Both the position numbers and the translations under genes were made by a program. A stretch of DNA of 45,852 bases from an uncultured Clostridia bacterium (GTDB lineage: Bacteria > Bacillota > Clostridia > Christensenellales > CAG-314), in NCBI GenBank assembly GCA_947625725.1, contig CANQPI010000013.1, forward strand, positions 1-45,852. The letters are read 5' to 3'. The notes beneath the pieces were generated by a model. It saw only the letters and a program-made list of their open reading frames with translations, was not told the DNA's origin and searched no databases. Shown piece after piece: positions 7,468 through 15,903 of this stretch. Numbering within the stretch: position 1 is the stretch's first letter; each line of letters begins with the position of its first letter.

Positions 7468-7664
7468 AAAAAAAATCCCCTTTTTGCTATTGCAAAAAAG
7501 GTCCGATGTGCGACAGATCGTTCGCATTTGTATCAATGCCGCGACAAATGAGCCGTTCGGTTTGATGAGGCAACGGACCAAACGACGCACCGCAGAACAG
7601 ATGAGTTCTTTCGTCCACGCCTTTTCCTAAACGTGGCACTTGACGCGCGCCGTCAACTTTGCTG
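7468..7664 (-). promoter_or_regulatory. Structured 5' leader of ECF gene, candidate riboswitch or attenuator
   Basis: About 195 nt of untranslated RNA are predicted from the promoter at 7670-7698. It can form several local hairpins: TTGACG/CGTCAA, CCACG/CGTGG and GCATT/AATGC. It ends in a strong hairpin (7479-7501, CCTTTTTTGC pairing with GCAAAAAGG) followed by T8. The GGGGA ribosome binding site is part of that last stem, so either termination or masking of the ribosome site is possible. No match to THF, TPP, FMN or cobalamin motifs could be recognised by eye. Confidence 0.5.
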
Positions 7665-7669
7665 TATTC

Positions 7670-7698
7670 ATTATATTCGCCCGAGCCGAATTTGTAAA
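7670..7698 (-). promoter_or_regulatory. Promoter of ECF S-component gene
   Basis: Read on the minus strand: TTTACA (7698-7693), 17 bp, TATAAT (7675-7670). Confidence 0.75.
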
Positions 7699-7830
7699 GC
7701 GATTTTGTCCCATGCGCGCTGTTATTATCGAAGTTTGCGGCGCAAGCAAATCGGCTCACGGCGGGCGATTGTTTCTGTTTTGCATACGGAGCAGTCGTAT
7801 ATTTCCAAATCGGTTGCTCACACTAGAATT

Positions 7831-8505
7831 ATGATCATAATATTTTTGCGAGCAATAATACTTTTTGCCGTGTTGCTGTTTGTTTTTCGTCTTATGGGCA
7901 AGCGGCAAATAGGCGAAATGGAGCCTTTCGAGTTGGTAATCACGTTGGTAATATCCGAGTTGGCGTGTATCCCCATGGCGGATCGCTCCATTCCCATAAC
8001 GTTTGGCGTGGTGGCGATATTGACTATGTTTGTCATTCATCAATTCATTTTGATACTTTCGCGCAGCGACAAGATGCAAGGCATAATCAACGGCAAACCC
8101 GTTATGGTAATAGACCCTAACGGTATAGATATCGAGGCGCTCAAACAACTAAACATGCACGTCAACGACCTGTTACAGGCAATGCGCGCGGCGGAATATT
8201 TCAGTCTGGAAGAAATTATCTACGGCATTATGGAAACAAACGGACAGTTGACCGTCGTCGCCAACAAGCAGATGGAGGACAAGCAACAAACGTTGCCCAT
8301 TCCCGTAGTTTTGGAGGGCAAGTGGAACGAGCAAAACATCACCGAAAACGGTTTTGACAAAAAGCAACTCGAACAACTTATCGCTTCCGAAAACGTCAAA
8401 CTCAAAAACATCATTTTGCTTGCGGTGGATCAAAACAATCGAATGACGTTGCAAAAACGAAAAAGCAAAATTTACTTCAAAGACGTGGAGGTTACGCACA
8501 AATGA
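7831..8505 (+). CDS. DUF421 (YetF/YcaP-type) membrane protein
   Basis: A 224-residue membrane protein. Three N-terminal helices (residues about 1-80: IIIFLRAIILFAVLLFVFRL, ITLVISELACIPMA, ITFGVVAILTMFVIHQF) include the family motif GKRQIGEMEPFELV. They are followed by a cytoplasmic alpha/beta domain with INGKPVMVIDPNGID and the R-A-A-E-Y-x-S-L-E-E pattern. DUF421 proteins are membrane proteins of unknown biochemical role, linked in spore formers to spore or envelope functions. No clear Shine-Dalgarno precedes the ATG at 7831, but the frame upstream has no helix or motif. It overlaps the DUF4363 gene by four bases (ATGA), a common pairing in Clostridia. Confidence 0.85.
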   Translation: MIIIFLRAIILFAVLLFVFRLMGKRQIGEMEPFELVITLVISELACIPMADRSIPITFGVVAILTMFVIHQFILILSRSDKMQGIINGKPVMVIDPNGIDIEALKQLNMHVNDLLQAMRAAEYFSLEEIIYGIMETNGQLTVVANKQMEDKQQTLPIPVVLEGKWNEQNITENGFDKKQLEQLIASENVKLKNIILLAVDQNNRMTLQKRKSKIYFKDVEVTHK

Positions 8506-8879
8506 CCAAAAATATATGGGCAGGACTTATCGCGCTTGTGCTTGTAATTGCCTGCGGCGTGTTGGAAGTGGTGCTTCTGTCGCGTTGCTACAAAAATCTC
8601 GCTGCCGATTGCGAGGAAATAATATCTAAATGCGAGGCGGAAACGCTCACCGTCGAAGAATACAACGCATTTCGCGACAAATGGGTAGACTTGCGGGAAA
8701 AAAGCGAATTGCTTTTGCCGCACGTGGACGTCTACGAGATAAATCTGCGTTTTGCCGAGGGACAGGCTTATGCCGAGGACGGCGACTACGCGCAGTTAAA
8801 AGCGCAATTGACCGTGGTGCAGGAACTGTTGGATTACGTGCCGCACCTGATGAAACCGTCTTTGAAACATATCGTGTGA
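8502..8879 (+). CDS. DUF4363 family membrane-anchored protein
   Basis: A 125-residue protein with one N-terminal helix (residues 6-27, WAGLIALVLVIACGVLEVVLL) and an outward helical domain (LAADCEEIISKCE..., FRDKWVDLREKSELLLPHVDVYEI). This is the typical DUF4363 layout and length. Its ATG overlaps the DUF421 stop, so the two are translationally coupled and probably work together. Function unknown. A shared bidirectional terminator follows. Confidence 0.8.
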   Translation: MTKNIWAGLIALVLVIACGVLEVVLLSRCYKNLAADCEEIISKCEAETLTVEEYNAFRDKWVDLREKSELLLPHVDVYEINLRFAEGQAYAEDGDYAQLKAQLTVVQELLDYVPHLMKPSLKHIV

Positions 8880-8920
8880 TATAACTCATTCGACAAACGC
8901 TTCAACCGAAATTCACAAAA

Positions 8921-8950
8921 AAATTCCCGCCGCCGACGGGAATTTTTATT
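8921..8950. terminator. Bidirectional terminator
   Basis: AAATTCCCG (8921-8929) pairs with CGGGAATTT (8937-8945). T-runs on both sides serve DUF4363 from the left and the GH94-like gene from the right. Confidence 0.85.
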
Positions 8951-11562
8951 TAGTAGTGTACCACAAGGGAATTTTGTTCGTTCGTCAGCGACGGAGCAAA
9001 GAACGGTTGAAAACATTGTTGCCCGTTGAGCGTCATGCAACGTACCGACGCTTTGGCGAAAGTGGTATCTATACGTTTGCCCGCTATGTTCAGAGCAAAT
9101 TGTTCCAGCACGTTTTCCGCGGTAACAGTGGGCGAAATTTGCAGTTTTCCCGAGCAAATGCTCAAACCGTAAAGGTTTTCCAACTGAGATACGTAGTACC
9201 AACTTTTGGGAATATCGTATTTGTTGCAAAGGTCTTTCAGACGTTCCTTGGAGGGATTTGTCAGCGGTACGGCTCCGATCGCTTGCGCGTAAGCGTACAG
9301 TTTGCTTGCGCAAATTTGTTTTTTCAATTTGCTGTATTCCACCAGACAGCGCACTTTGTCAAAGCAATCGAGTTTTGCGGCTTTTTGCAGGGCAAGCGCC
9401 TTTATGCAAATATCCTTTCCGTCAAAGTCTTGACAAAACAACGCGTCGTGCGTTTGCTTTATCAAATCTTCCGACAAGTCGCCTATCAGACTGAGATAGT
9501 ACACGGTGGCGAGCGGAACTGCCAATTTGTCGCAAAAAGCCTTTTTGTCGCCCGCGGAGTCGTAGTAGAAACCGTCGTTTGCGTTGTTTTGCAAGTTATT
9601 GTCCAGATAATTTTTGACAAATTGCGGGTTTGTGTAGCAAATGGCTGCCAAACTCAGCGCGTCGGGACGTTTGAGGCGGTTTCGCAAACAAAACACGTTT
9701 TTGCCGTTTACGTAATTGAGGTAGGTGGAAACCAAACTCTCGCGCACTATGGGCGTTTGTTGCGGAGTGAATTTTGCGGAAACGATTTCCAATTTTACTT
9801 GCACGTCGGGGGCAAAGCAAATGGCAAGGCAATTGCCCTCCTGCAAATTGTTGCTCAATTTGTACCGCAATTTTTCTTCGCTGCACTCCAATGCGTCGGC
9901 GGTGTAACTCTCGATCTTGCCCACGCAGTACACGTAGTAGCGGCGCATTTCGTCCTCCACTTCGAACACGTTCATTTTTGCGTCGAAGCCGATCTTGGAC
10001 TTTTTTTCCAACGGAAAGTAAAACAGCGTTCGTTTAGCGACGGGGTGAGTGATCGTGTACAATTTGCCTTTGGAGTGGCGCACGTTGCATATCGAACTTT
10101 TTTGGTATTGCAACCTGTCCCCGTCCAAAACAAACTTGTCCGCGTTAAGTTTGGTCGCCAACCCCGCATACACCGAGTAAACGGATTCGCCTCCCACTCC
10201 GAATACAAACCCGTCCAACAAAGTGGTGGAGTTGCCGACGTTATCGACGAAAGTGGCTACGTCGTCGTTGCCCATTCTGTACGAAAAGTTGAGTTGAGAG
10301 GATCTTATCCTTTGCGGATCGGACTTGGTGTATCCGTGCGGAAACAACCTCAGCGCGGTATCGGTCGTTCTTACGCGAGAGCAAATCTTGTCCCAAAGAT
10401 ACGGGCAATTTGTTTCGCCCATTTTTTCCGATTTAGTTATGGCGTCGGCAAGCGTGGGCGTGTCCTCTGCGAAGGTGGTGACGATCTCGAAGTCAAAGCG
10501 CGCGCCGCTTTCCACCGTTATGTCGAAAGAGCGGTTCGTTTCTCCGCGACAGGCAATTGCGGTGCTGTTATGCACAACGCTCAACGAGGCAAACACATCT
10601 CCCGACAGGCACAGTGCGTCGCCCATTTTGAAATATTCGCTTTTTGCGGCGTTGCACGCAAAAGGTATTTCCACGTAGAACTTGCGCGCTCGCTTGCCTT
10701 TGTTGCGCAACGTGACTGCGCGTATCTCGCGGTTGCCTGCAAGAAAGTAGTGCATTTCCACCTCGACGGTGGGCGTAACGGACAAAAATTTTGCGGTGCG
10801 CTCTCCCATTTTGCTGTTGCAAAACGTGTCAAAAACATTCCGTCCGTTGGAGTAGACGAACAGTTTTGTTTCCACTCTCGTCGGTATTGTTCCGAAACGC
10901 GTTGCGGAGTTTCCCATACAATCTATCACGGACGCGATCGAACTGCCCGCATACGCAACTTGACGGTATTTTTTGTTGGGCTGGTATTCGCATTTCAACA
11001 AGTTGGGTCGCAACATTCGTGCCAAGCAAATTTCCGCATATTTTTTGTTCGCAAACAAACTCAACGTTGCCGCGCAGTAGTATTTGATACGTTCGAGTTC
11101 CACAATGTCCGCAAGGTATCTGTTTTCTCTTTCCGTCAGTTGCAACAGTTCCCGCGTTTGAGCCAGCATATTTTCGCTTAGCGTTTTGTCGGCGGCAAAT
11201 TGAGAACATTTTCCCCACAACTCCGCAATTTGTTCCGCTCTGACGCAATGGTCGTCGGCGGCAAACGTGAGATACTTTTTGTTGAAGATCTTCTTCAAAC
11301 GTACAAATTGTTGCCAAATTGCGCCAAAGTGTTCGAGCGCGGCTTGTTCCGCTTCGGTGTCGGCTTTGAGCAGAGCAATTTTGTTCAGGCAAAACTCCGT
11401 TGTCAAAGTGTCGATTCGACGTTCTTTCGGATAGTATCCGTTGGCGATTTTTTCCAATTGTTCCAGGTAATCGTCGGTCGTCGTCGCCGGACACAATAGC
11501 GTTTCAAACGGATTTTGACGTAATTTCCAAAGTATATTTTTGTAAAGATAGTTCGCGATCAT
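8950..11562 (-). CDS. Large GH94 / cyclic-glucan-synthase-like protein, divergent
   Basis: An 870-residue protein without signal peptide or transmembrane helix. The middle (residues about 230-300, VETKLFVYSNGRNVFDTFC... REIRAVTLRNKGKRARKFYVEIPF) resembles the N-terminal beta-sandwich of GH94 phosphorylases. The end (YGLSICSGKLQISPTV...AGKRIDTTFAKASVRCMTLNG) resembles their C-terminal beta domain. The canonical catalytic DWNDG-type signature was not found by eye, so it may be a non-catalytic or strongly diverged relative. The ATG at 11562 is preceded by GAGGTG. It is transcribed alone. A role in beta-glucan metabolism is only suggested. Confidence 0.6.
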   Translation of the reverse strand: MIANYLYKNILWKLRQNPFETLLCPATTTDDYLEQLEKIANGYYPKERRIDTLTTEFCLNKIALLKADTEAEQAALEHFGAIWQQFVRLKKIFNKKYLTFAADDHCVRAEQIAELWGKCSQFAADKTLSENMLAQTRELLQLTERENRYLADIVELERIKYYCAATLSLFANKKYAEICLARMLRPNLLKCEYQPNKKYRQVAYAGSSIASVIDCMGNSATRFGTIPTRVETKLFVYSNGRNVFDTFCNSKMGERTAKFLSVTPTVEVEMHYFLAGNREIRAVTLRNKGKRARKFYVEIPFACNAAKSEYFKMGDALCLSGDVFASLSVVHNSTAIACRGETNRSFDITVESGARFDFEIVTTFAEDTPTLADAITKSEKMGETNCPYLWDKICSRVRTTDTALRLFPHGYTKSDPQRIRSSQLNFSYRMGNDDVATFVDNVGNSTTLLDGFVFGVGGESVYSVYAGLATKLNADKFVLDGDRLQYQKSSICNVRHSKGKLYTITHPVAKRTLFYFPLEKKSKIGFDAKMNVFEVEDEMRRYYVYCVGKIESYTADALECSEEKLRYKLSNNLQEGNCLAICFAPDVQVKLEIVSAKFTPQQTPIVRESLVSTYLNYVNGKNVFCLRNRLKRPDALSLAAICYTNPQFVKNYLDNNLQNNANDGFYYDSAGDKKAFCDKLAVPLATVYYLSLIGDLSEDLIKQTHDALFCQDFDGKDICIKALALQKAAKLDCFDKVRCLVEYSKLKKQICASKLYAYAQAIGAVPLTNPSKERLKDLCNKYDIPKSWYYVSQLENLYGLSICSGKLQISPTVTAENVLEQFALNIAGKRIDTTFAKASVRCMTLNGQQCFQPFFAPSLTNEQNSLVVHY

Positions 11563-11903
11563 GATTGCACCTCGTAATTATTGTTGACATTTTGTACGCC
11601 GACTAGACTTTTTACCCAACCGAGGCGCGCAAAAATTTGTCGAGGAAGCGGCTTTTTTGCCTTATCCAACGCGTTTATCATTGTAAACACGCCCCAAGCG
11701 TTGACCGCTCACGTTTTATACAAAAAAAATAAGTATTGCAAATTTTGCAATAGGTTGTCTATGTGTTTTAGGATATAAATTTGAAGTTGAGCGCGCTGTG
11801 CCGAAATGCGGCATTGTCAAGGCGCGCGGACTTGACGACAAGGTCGTCGCTCGGAAATGTCGCGCGGCAAAAAGAGTTTGTCAGAGTTTTTTGCGCAAAA
11901 AAA
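11563..11903. other. Intergenic region without recognised gene
   Basis: About 340 bp upstream of the GH94-like gene. On the minus strand TTGCAA and TATAAA near 11710-11735 form a weak promoter candidate, with an AT-rich TTGCAAAATTTGCAA palindrome beside it. No ORF with codon structure was seen. Confidence 0.4.
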
Positions 11904-11932
11904 CGGTTTGACGGGTAACTCCGTCAAACCGC
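11904..11932 (-). terminator. Terminator of membrane-protein gene
   Basis: The 11-bp perfect stem CGGTTTGACGG / CCGTCAAACCG has the loop GTAACT on the plus strand. On the minus strand it is followed by T7. Confidence 0.85.
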
Positions 11933-11982
11933 TTTTGGTGATGTCGTAATTAGGTGTTCGCCTTTCGACGTCGATTGTTTTG

Positions 11983-13281
11983 TTATTTTACCGATTTTCT
12001 TTTGCAGTTTTCTTGTATCAAGGTCGCTTTGTTTTTCAAAATTTCATCGAAATTTTCTACTTGCACGTCAAATTTGCGCAAAGTTTTCAGCAAATTTTTG
12101 TCAAACAAAATAAATATATCGTTCATCATGTCCTGCGGCAGTGCGTCTGTTTTTTCCAGACGGCTTTTAACGACGACGATCAAAGGGCGATCCTTTTTGC
12201 GGTAGTGGGGGACGGCCTCCAAATTAAGTTGCGCGTAACTGAGTTTGCAAAGCGTTTGATTGCCGTTGGATATGTCGCCGCCCTCGCCGAATACTTCCTG
12301 CGCGGAAGGCACGCTCTCCTCCGAATTTTCCACGGACAAACGCACGCCGTTTGCGTCAAAATCTACCAAATAGCCGTTTCCGCCGTCAACATATCTGTCG
12401 GGATACGTTTCTCTCTCGTTTTTCAACTCCGATTGCAAGCGTATTTTCATTTTTTTGTTCATAATAACATGCGAAATATCGCTCAAATCAAACGGATAGT
12501 GAGTTGCATAGAATTCTCTTTCTTTTTTGGGCAGCCACCACAGACCGAACGCGAGGTATCCTGCCGTGTCCATCAGCATAAGTAAGGACAAAATCACGTC
12601 GATCGCGATCTTTGTCGGCATATTGTAAATATATTCGTCTACGATCAACGCGACCGTTATGTACAATCCCAATAAAAGCGCGTACGCAAGGCTGACGTAG
12701 GAGAGTTTGCGATAGGCGGCGCAACTCGGTTGACGGGTGGACATATATTCGCAGTAGGCGTGGCATAGATCCGTTTCCACCGCGGGATTGGTTTTCTTTT
12801 GGTAAAAGTACACGACCCCGCTTGCCACGACAAAGACGCCCGTCAGCACGCCGAACAATATCATTGCCTTTTGATTTCCTTCTCGCATTGCGGCAATAAC
12901 GTCGTTGCAATCTACGACGACTCGGTCGTCTATTTGGATGCCGAGTACCGACTTGTTTTTTTGTTCAAACTGACTTTGCGGTACAAAAAGCGTAACGTAT
13001 TGTCCTTGCAGCGAGTTCCAACCGTCAAAATGTTTCGAAAGCAAATTTGCCATATATATTGCGTCGCCGTCCAAAACTATCACATAGTAGTTGTCTTTGT
13101 CCTTGCCTGCGTATGTGACCGTGCCGCTTGCTTGGTACACGTCGCCGTTAAGATTGCGCGAGTTGTCCAAGCCCAAAAATATCAATTCGGCGGCGAGTAC
13201 AACAGCGATCAAAAACAACAGTCCCGTGAACATTCTGAGCCTTCGGTAAGCAGGGTTATCCGTCAAAATTTTGTTGTACAT
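11983..13281 (-). CDS. Multi-pass membrane protein of unknown function
   Basis: 432 residues. One helix (residues 17-38, MFTGLLFLIAVVLAAELIFLGL) is followed by an extracellular-like beta domain (YQASGTVTYAGKDKDNYYVIVL...). Three further helices lie near residues 140-165, 200-220 and 230-255, with a charged C-terminal domain of about 170 residues in the cytoplasm. No family is recognised. Its ATG lies inside the end of the upstream HAD gene (19-bp overlap), so the two form one transcript. It is well formed, with normal codons for the window and a strong terminator after it. Confidence 0.8.
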   Translation of the reverse strand: MYNKILTDNPAYRRLRMFTGLLFLIAVVLAAELIFLGLDNSRNLNGDVYQASGTVTYAGKDKDNYYVIVLDGDAIYMANLLSKHFDGWNSLQGQYVTLFVPQSQFEQKNKSVLGIQIDDRVVVDCNDVIAAMREGNQKAMILFGVLTGVFVVASGVVYFYQKKTNPAVETDLCHAYCEYMSTRQPSCAAYRKLSYVSLAYALLLGLYITVALIVDEYIYNMPTKIAIDVILSLLMLMDTAGYLAFGLWWLPKKEREFYATHYPFDLSDISHVIMNKKMKIRLQSELKNERETYPDRYVDGGNGYLVDFDANGVRLSVENSEESVPSAQEVFGEGGDISNGNQTLCKLSYAQLNLEAVPHYRKKDRPLIVVVKSRLEKTDALPQDMMNDIFILFDKNLLKTLRKFDVQVENFDEILKNKATLIQENCKRKSVK

Positions 13282-13937
13282 ATCTCTTTGATCCTTTGTA
13301 AAGTCAAATTTTCAAAATCGTCTATCACAGGTTCGCGGCCGAAACGGCTTCGCACTCCTATTACGCGCATTTTGGCGTTGCGCGCGCCTTGCAGTCCGTT
13401 TGCGGAATCTTCGAACACAACACATTCGTCGGGAGTTACGCCCAATTTGTTTGCGACGTTCAAAAAAATATCCGGATTCGGCTTGTGCGGCAGATCGGCT
13501 TCGCCGTCAACAAACGCGTCGAACAAATGGAATATTTGCAACCGCTCGGCAACAATATGACTAGACGCGCTGGCAGACGCGACTCCCGTTTTGATTTTGT
13601 TTGCATGCAGATAGCGAACGAATTCGACGATTCCGGGCATGATGTCTTGTTGCGACAGTTGCGCAAGAGCCCTTTTTGCGTAGATATCTCTCAATTGCGA
13701 ATAACTTTGGTATTCGCACTCGGTCATTTGCTTGCCCGCTTTTTGAAACAAGTAGGGAATGATCGCTCTGCGCCCCGCGCTTTTGAAAGGTCCGTATTCC
13801 GTGTAGTCGAATTCCACTCCGAGTTCGCGGGCGATCTGTTCCCAAGCAAGGTGGTGGTATTTTTCGCTGCCCACGACCACCCCGTCGAAGTCGAAAATGC
13901 AAGCCCGCACCTCGAAATCCGCGTTGATTTTTGTCAT
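13263..13937 (-). CDS. pgmB: Beta-phosphoglucomutase-type HAD phosphatase
   Basis: HAD-superfamily protein of 224 residues that in this subfamily converts beta-glucose-1-phosphate to glucose-6-phosphate in the cytoplasm. Visible motifs are FDFDGVVVGSE with nucleophile D16 and acid/base D18, the cap-domain HxxAW (HHLAW), the K-S-x-x-R loop (KSAGRR), motif II SASAS, motif III K in HKPNPD and motif IV FEDSANG. HxxAW and KSxxR favour beta-PGM over general phosphatases. A TATAAT lies six bases before the ATG and no Shine-Dalgarno exists, suggesting leaderless expression. Downstream it overlaps the membrane-protein gene. The superfamily is certain; substrate is probable. Confidence 0.85.
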   Translation of the reverse strand: MTKINADFEVRACIFDFDGVVVGSEKYHHLAWEQIARELGVEFDYTEYGPFKSAGRRAIIPYLFQKAGKQMTECEYQSYSQLRDIYAKRALAQLSQQDIMPGIVEFVRYLHANKIKTGVASASASSHIVAERLQIFHLFDAFVDGEADLPHKPNPDIFLNVANKLGVTPDECVVFEDSANGLQGARNAKMRVIGVRSRFGREPVIDDFENLTLQRIKEICTTKF

Positions 13938-13943
13938 TACATA

Positions 13944-13973
13944 ATTATATCACAAAACAATATCGATTTTCAA
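13944..13973 (-). promoter_or_regulatory. Promoter of HAD gene, leaderless arrangement
   Basis: Minus strand: TTGAAA (13973-13968), 18 bp, TATAAT (13949-13944), then six bases and ATG at 13937. Confidence 0.7.
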
Positions 13974-14156
13974 GCGGTTGACAACGCTTTGCAACAACTT
14001 GTATGGCGTGATAGCGTGGGTTTTGTTTTGGAATTGCGGAAAAGAAATTTTACGGTTAAATTTATTACGTGACAACTATCGCGACGAAGCGCAAGCGGGG
14101 CACGTCAAACGCAACGTCAAATATACCGAGTGTACAATCCGCAACGAAGCAAAATG

Positions 14157-14184
14157 AAAAGGAAGCGTTTTGTACGCTTCCTTT
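14157..14184 (-). terminator. Terminator after tRNA-Leu(AAG)
   Basis: GGAAGCG / CGCTTCC (14161-14167, 14175-14181) is followed on the minus strand by TTTTC. The lead AGTTGCAACAG matches the one ahead of the other tRNA-Leu terminator. The region 13974-14156 contains no recognised gene. Confidence 0.75.
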
Positions 14185-14210
14185 CTGTTGCAACTGATTT
14201 GCAGTTTTGT

Positions 14211-14293
14211 TGGTGCGGGATGTGAGACTTGAACTCACACGGTCTCCCATACGCCCCTTAAACGCACGCGTCTGCCGGTTCCGCCAATCCCGC
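14211..14293 (-). tRNA. tRNA-Leu (anticodon AAG)
   Basis: An 83-nt class II tRNA on the minus strand with acceptor stem GCGGGAT / ATCCCGC and encoded ACCA. Aligned on the CAG tRNA, the anticodon stem is TGCGT/GCGTA (with wobble pairs) and the loop TTAAGGG, giving anticodon AAG with G37, as expected for CUN-reading tRNAs. A34 would be modified to inosine. A one-base shift would give TAA, but then base 37 and the stem fit worse. Confidence 0.88.
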
Positions 14294-14304
14294 ATTGCCT
14301 TATT

Positions 14305-14333
14305 ATGATAGTTTATCGGCATAAATTTGTCAA
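14305..14333 (-). promoter_or_regulatory. Promoter of tRNA-Leu(AAG)
   Basis: Minus strand: TTGACA (14333-14328), 17 bp, TATCAT (14310-14305), eleven bases before the tRNA. Confidence 0.75.
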
Positions 14334-14410
14334 CCGTTTTGAAAAAGAATTTGAAATTTGTTGCAAGCGGAGCGTACCAAACCGTTTTTTATGCGATCGT
14401 GATCTTAAAT

Positions 14411-14433
14411 AAAAAAGCACCGTTTGGCGGTGC
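14411..14433 (-). terminator. Terminator of DUF4364 gene
   Basis: GCACCG-CCAAA-CGGTGC followed by TTTTTT on the minus strand; it begins at the stop codon itself. Confidence 0.8.
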
Positions 14434-14969
14434 TAGTCTATGAGCGTGTCGGAGATCTTGCTGTACACACCCGGGGCTTTCTCCGCCCAGGTGCGTTCGA
14501 TATACTTGGCAATGTTGCGCGTCATCACGTTGAATTTTATTTCCAAAGTGGTCTTGGTCGGTTCGACTATTTTCAGTATAACGTCGTAACTGCCGTCGGG
14601 ACACTTTTCGTAAGTTGCCACGTAGTCTTGCTTTCTGCGATAGTCAATGCGTTTGTGTTTTATGTCGTCGGCGATCAATTGTCGAACGCTGCCGGGGATA
14701 CGGGTATAAAAGTTTTTTAGACACCATCTGCCCTCGGCGGTCAAATCGTACAATTCGTCGCCGCCGCCCATGGGAACGCTTTTGTACACAAAGCCGTTTT
14801 GCACAACTTCGTATAGCGTCTGTTTGCAGTTAGTGTAGTCTATCCAATTGTTTTTGTAACTGCACAAGTCCAAAATGGTAGCCTCTGTCAAAGCCGTTTC
14901 CATTTTGTCGAAAACGAACAAAAGTATCAGTTTGTTAAGTGTGCTGTCTTGCGTGATACCGGCTTGCAT
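14433..14969 (-). CDS. DUF4364 family protein (winged-helix-like)
   Basis: A 178-residue cytoplasmic protein. The N-terminal 85 residues (LNKLILLFVFDKMETALTEATILDLC..., LYEVVQNGFVYKS, YDLTAEGRWCLKNF) look like a PadR-type winged helix. The C-terminal half is a beta-strand domain (DYVATYEKCPDGSYDVILKIVE). This is the DUF4364 layout, near-universal in Clostridia and of unknown function, possibly regulatory. The ATG has AGGAG seven bases upstream and a TTGTTA-17-TATAAT promoter. Single-gene transcript. Confidence 0.85.
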   Translation of the reverse strand: MQAGITQDSTLNKLILLFVFDKMETALTEATILDLCSYKNNWIDYTNCKQTLYEVVQNGFVYKSVPMGGGDELYDLTAEGRWCLKNFYTRIPGSVRQLIADDIKHKRIDYRRKQDYVATYEKCPDGSYDVILKIVEPTKTTLEIKFNVMTRNIAKYIERTWAEKAPGVYSKISDTLID

Positions 14970-14997
14970 AGTCGCTCCTTTTTTTGTGACAATTGTT

Positions 14998-15026
14998 ATT
15001 ATACATCAATTCGCAATTTATAACAA
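14998..15026 (-). promoter_or_regulatory. Promoter of DUF4364 gene
   Basis: Minus strand: TTGTTA (15026-15021), 17 bp, TATAAT (15003-14998). Confidence 0.7.
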
Positions 15027-15054
15027 GAGTTTTCAACGTTTTTGCGCAAAATAC

Positions 15055-15083
15055 TTCCAAAAACATATTGATTGTGCTAAAAT
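15055..15083 (+). promoter_or_regulatory. Probable promoter of 15142-16512 operon
   Basis: TTCCAA (15055-15060), 17 bp, TAAAAT (15078-15083). The -35 box is weak. Confidence 0.5.
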
Positions 15084-15141
15084 AATATTCTGACAGCAGT
15101 AAAAAGCAAATCAATCGGCAACGCAACATGCGGGAGAGGGT

Positions 15142-15897
15142 ATGGATACAAACGAACTTGCAATTTTTACCGATAGCGTAAACACCCTGATAGAAGGGCA
15201 ACTTATACTTGTAGACAAACATATTGCTCAGGTTTTGAAAAGCGTAGTATCCTCTCCGACGCTGTGTCATGCCCTGTCCGAAGCCTCGAAAAACATGTCC
15301 TACGCCACAGAGTTCTCCCGAGCGAGAGTCACTTGGACAAAGTTGGACGGTACGGTGGAGAGCAGCATAAAGTTGCCGACAGACCGCGACAGGCTGTTTG
15401 CGTTTGTGGTGTGTCTGCTCACCGAGGTGGATTGCGGCAGGCGCAATTTGATGGACTTCATCAAAGAGTACTACAACGCGGGAAGCAACGACAGCAGTTT
15501 TGCCAAATTCGCCAACGAGGTACTCAAACCGTTCAAACAGGCGGGCGAGGCGATTTTGTCCAAAATCGACCCCGAAAGTCTGAATTTTCAATATGTCGAG
15601 CAGGCTGAACGGTTTTTCAAAGCGGAAAAAATTTACATCGAAACCGCCGCGCTTAATCGCGTGTTGGACGAAATGGAAGCGATACGTCAACTCACTGTCA
15701 GCATGCACCCCGCGCTATCTCCCGCCGACGTTATCGAGTACAACACGGTTTCGGAGTATATGGTAAATTCGCTCTATCTCAAAAATCCAAAGATAATAAC
15801 TATATCGTTTTTGGCATACAGATATGTGGCGGCAAAATATGACGGCGCAACGTCGCATTTGCAAATAATCGCCGAGTTTCTCAGCAAGGTACTGTAA
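15142..15897 (+). CDS. Conserved-looking protein of unknown function upstream of cysE
   Basis: 251 residues, soluble and mostly alpha-helical by composition, with no signal peptide, membrane helix or recognised motif. Two stretches stand out: RARVTWTKLDGTVESSIKLP near residue 55 and a C-terminal helix bundle (EKIYIETAALNRVLDEMEAIRQL). A GGGAGAGG Shine-Dalgarno precedes the ATG. The stop is six bases before the cysE start, so it is co-transcribed and probably coupled with serine acetyltransferase. I do not recognise the family. Confidence 0.75.
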   Translation: MDTNELAIFTDSVNTLIEGQLILVDKHIAQVLKSVVSSPTLCHALSEASKNMSYATEFSRARVTWTKLDGTVESSIKLPTDRDRLFAFVVCLLTEVDCGRRNLMDFIKEYYNAGSNDSSFAKFANEVLKPFKQAGEAILSKIDPESLNFQYVEQAERFFKAEKIYIETAALNRVLDEMEAIRQLTVSMHPALSPADVIEYNTVSEYMVNSLYLKNPKIITISFLAYRYVAAKYDGATSHLQIIAEFLSKVL

Positions 15898-15903
15898 CAA
15901 GAT

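Noticed and set aside
7468-7664. THF, TPP, FMN or cobalamin riboswitch
   Set aside because: The conserved cores of these classes could not be found by eye; left as unclassified leader.
7633-7830. N-terminal extension of the DUF421 protein
   Set aside because: The upstream residues fit no family pattern and lie in the control region opposite the ECF leader; the first helix starts at 7831.
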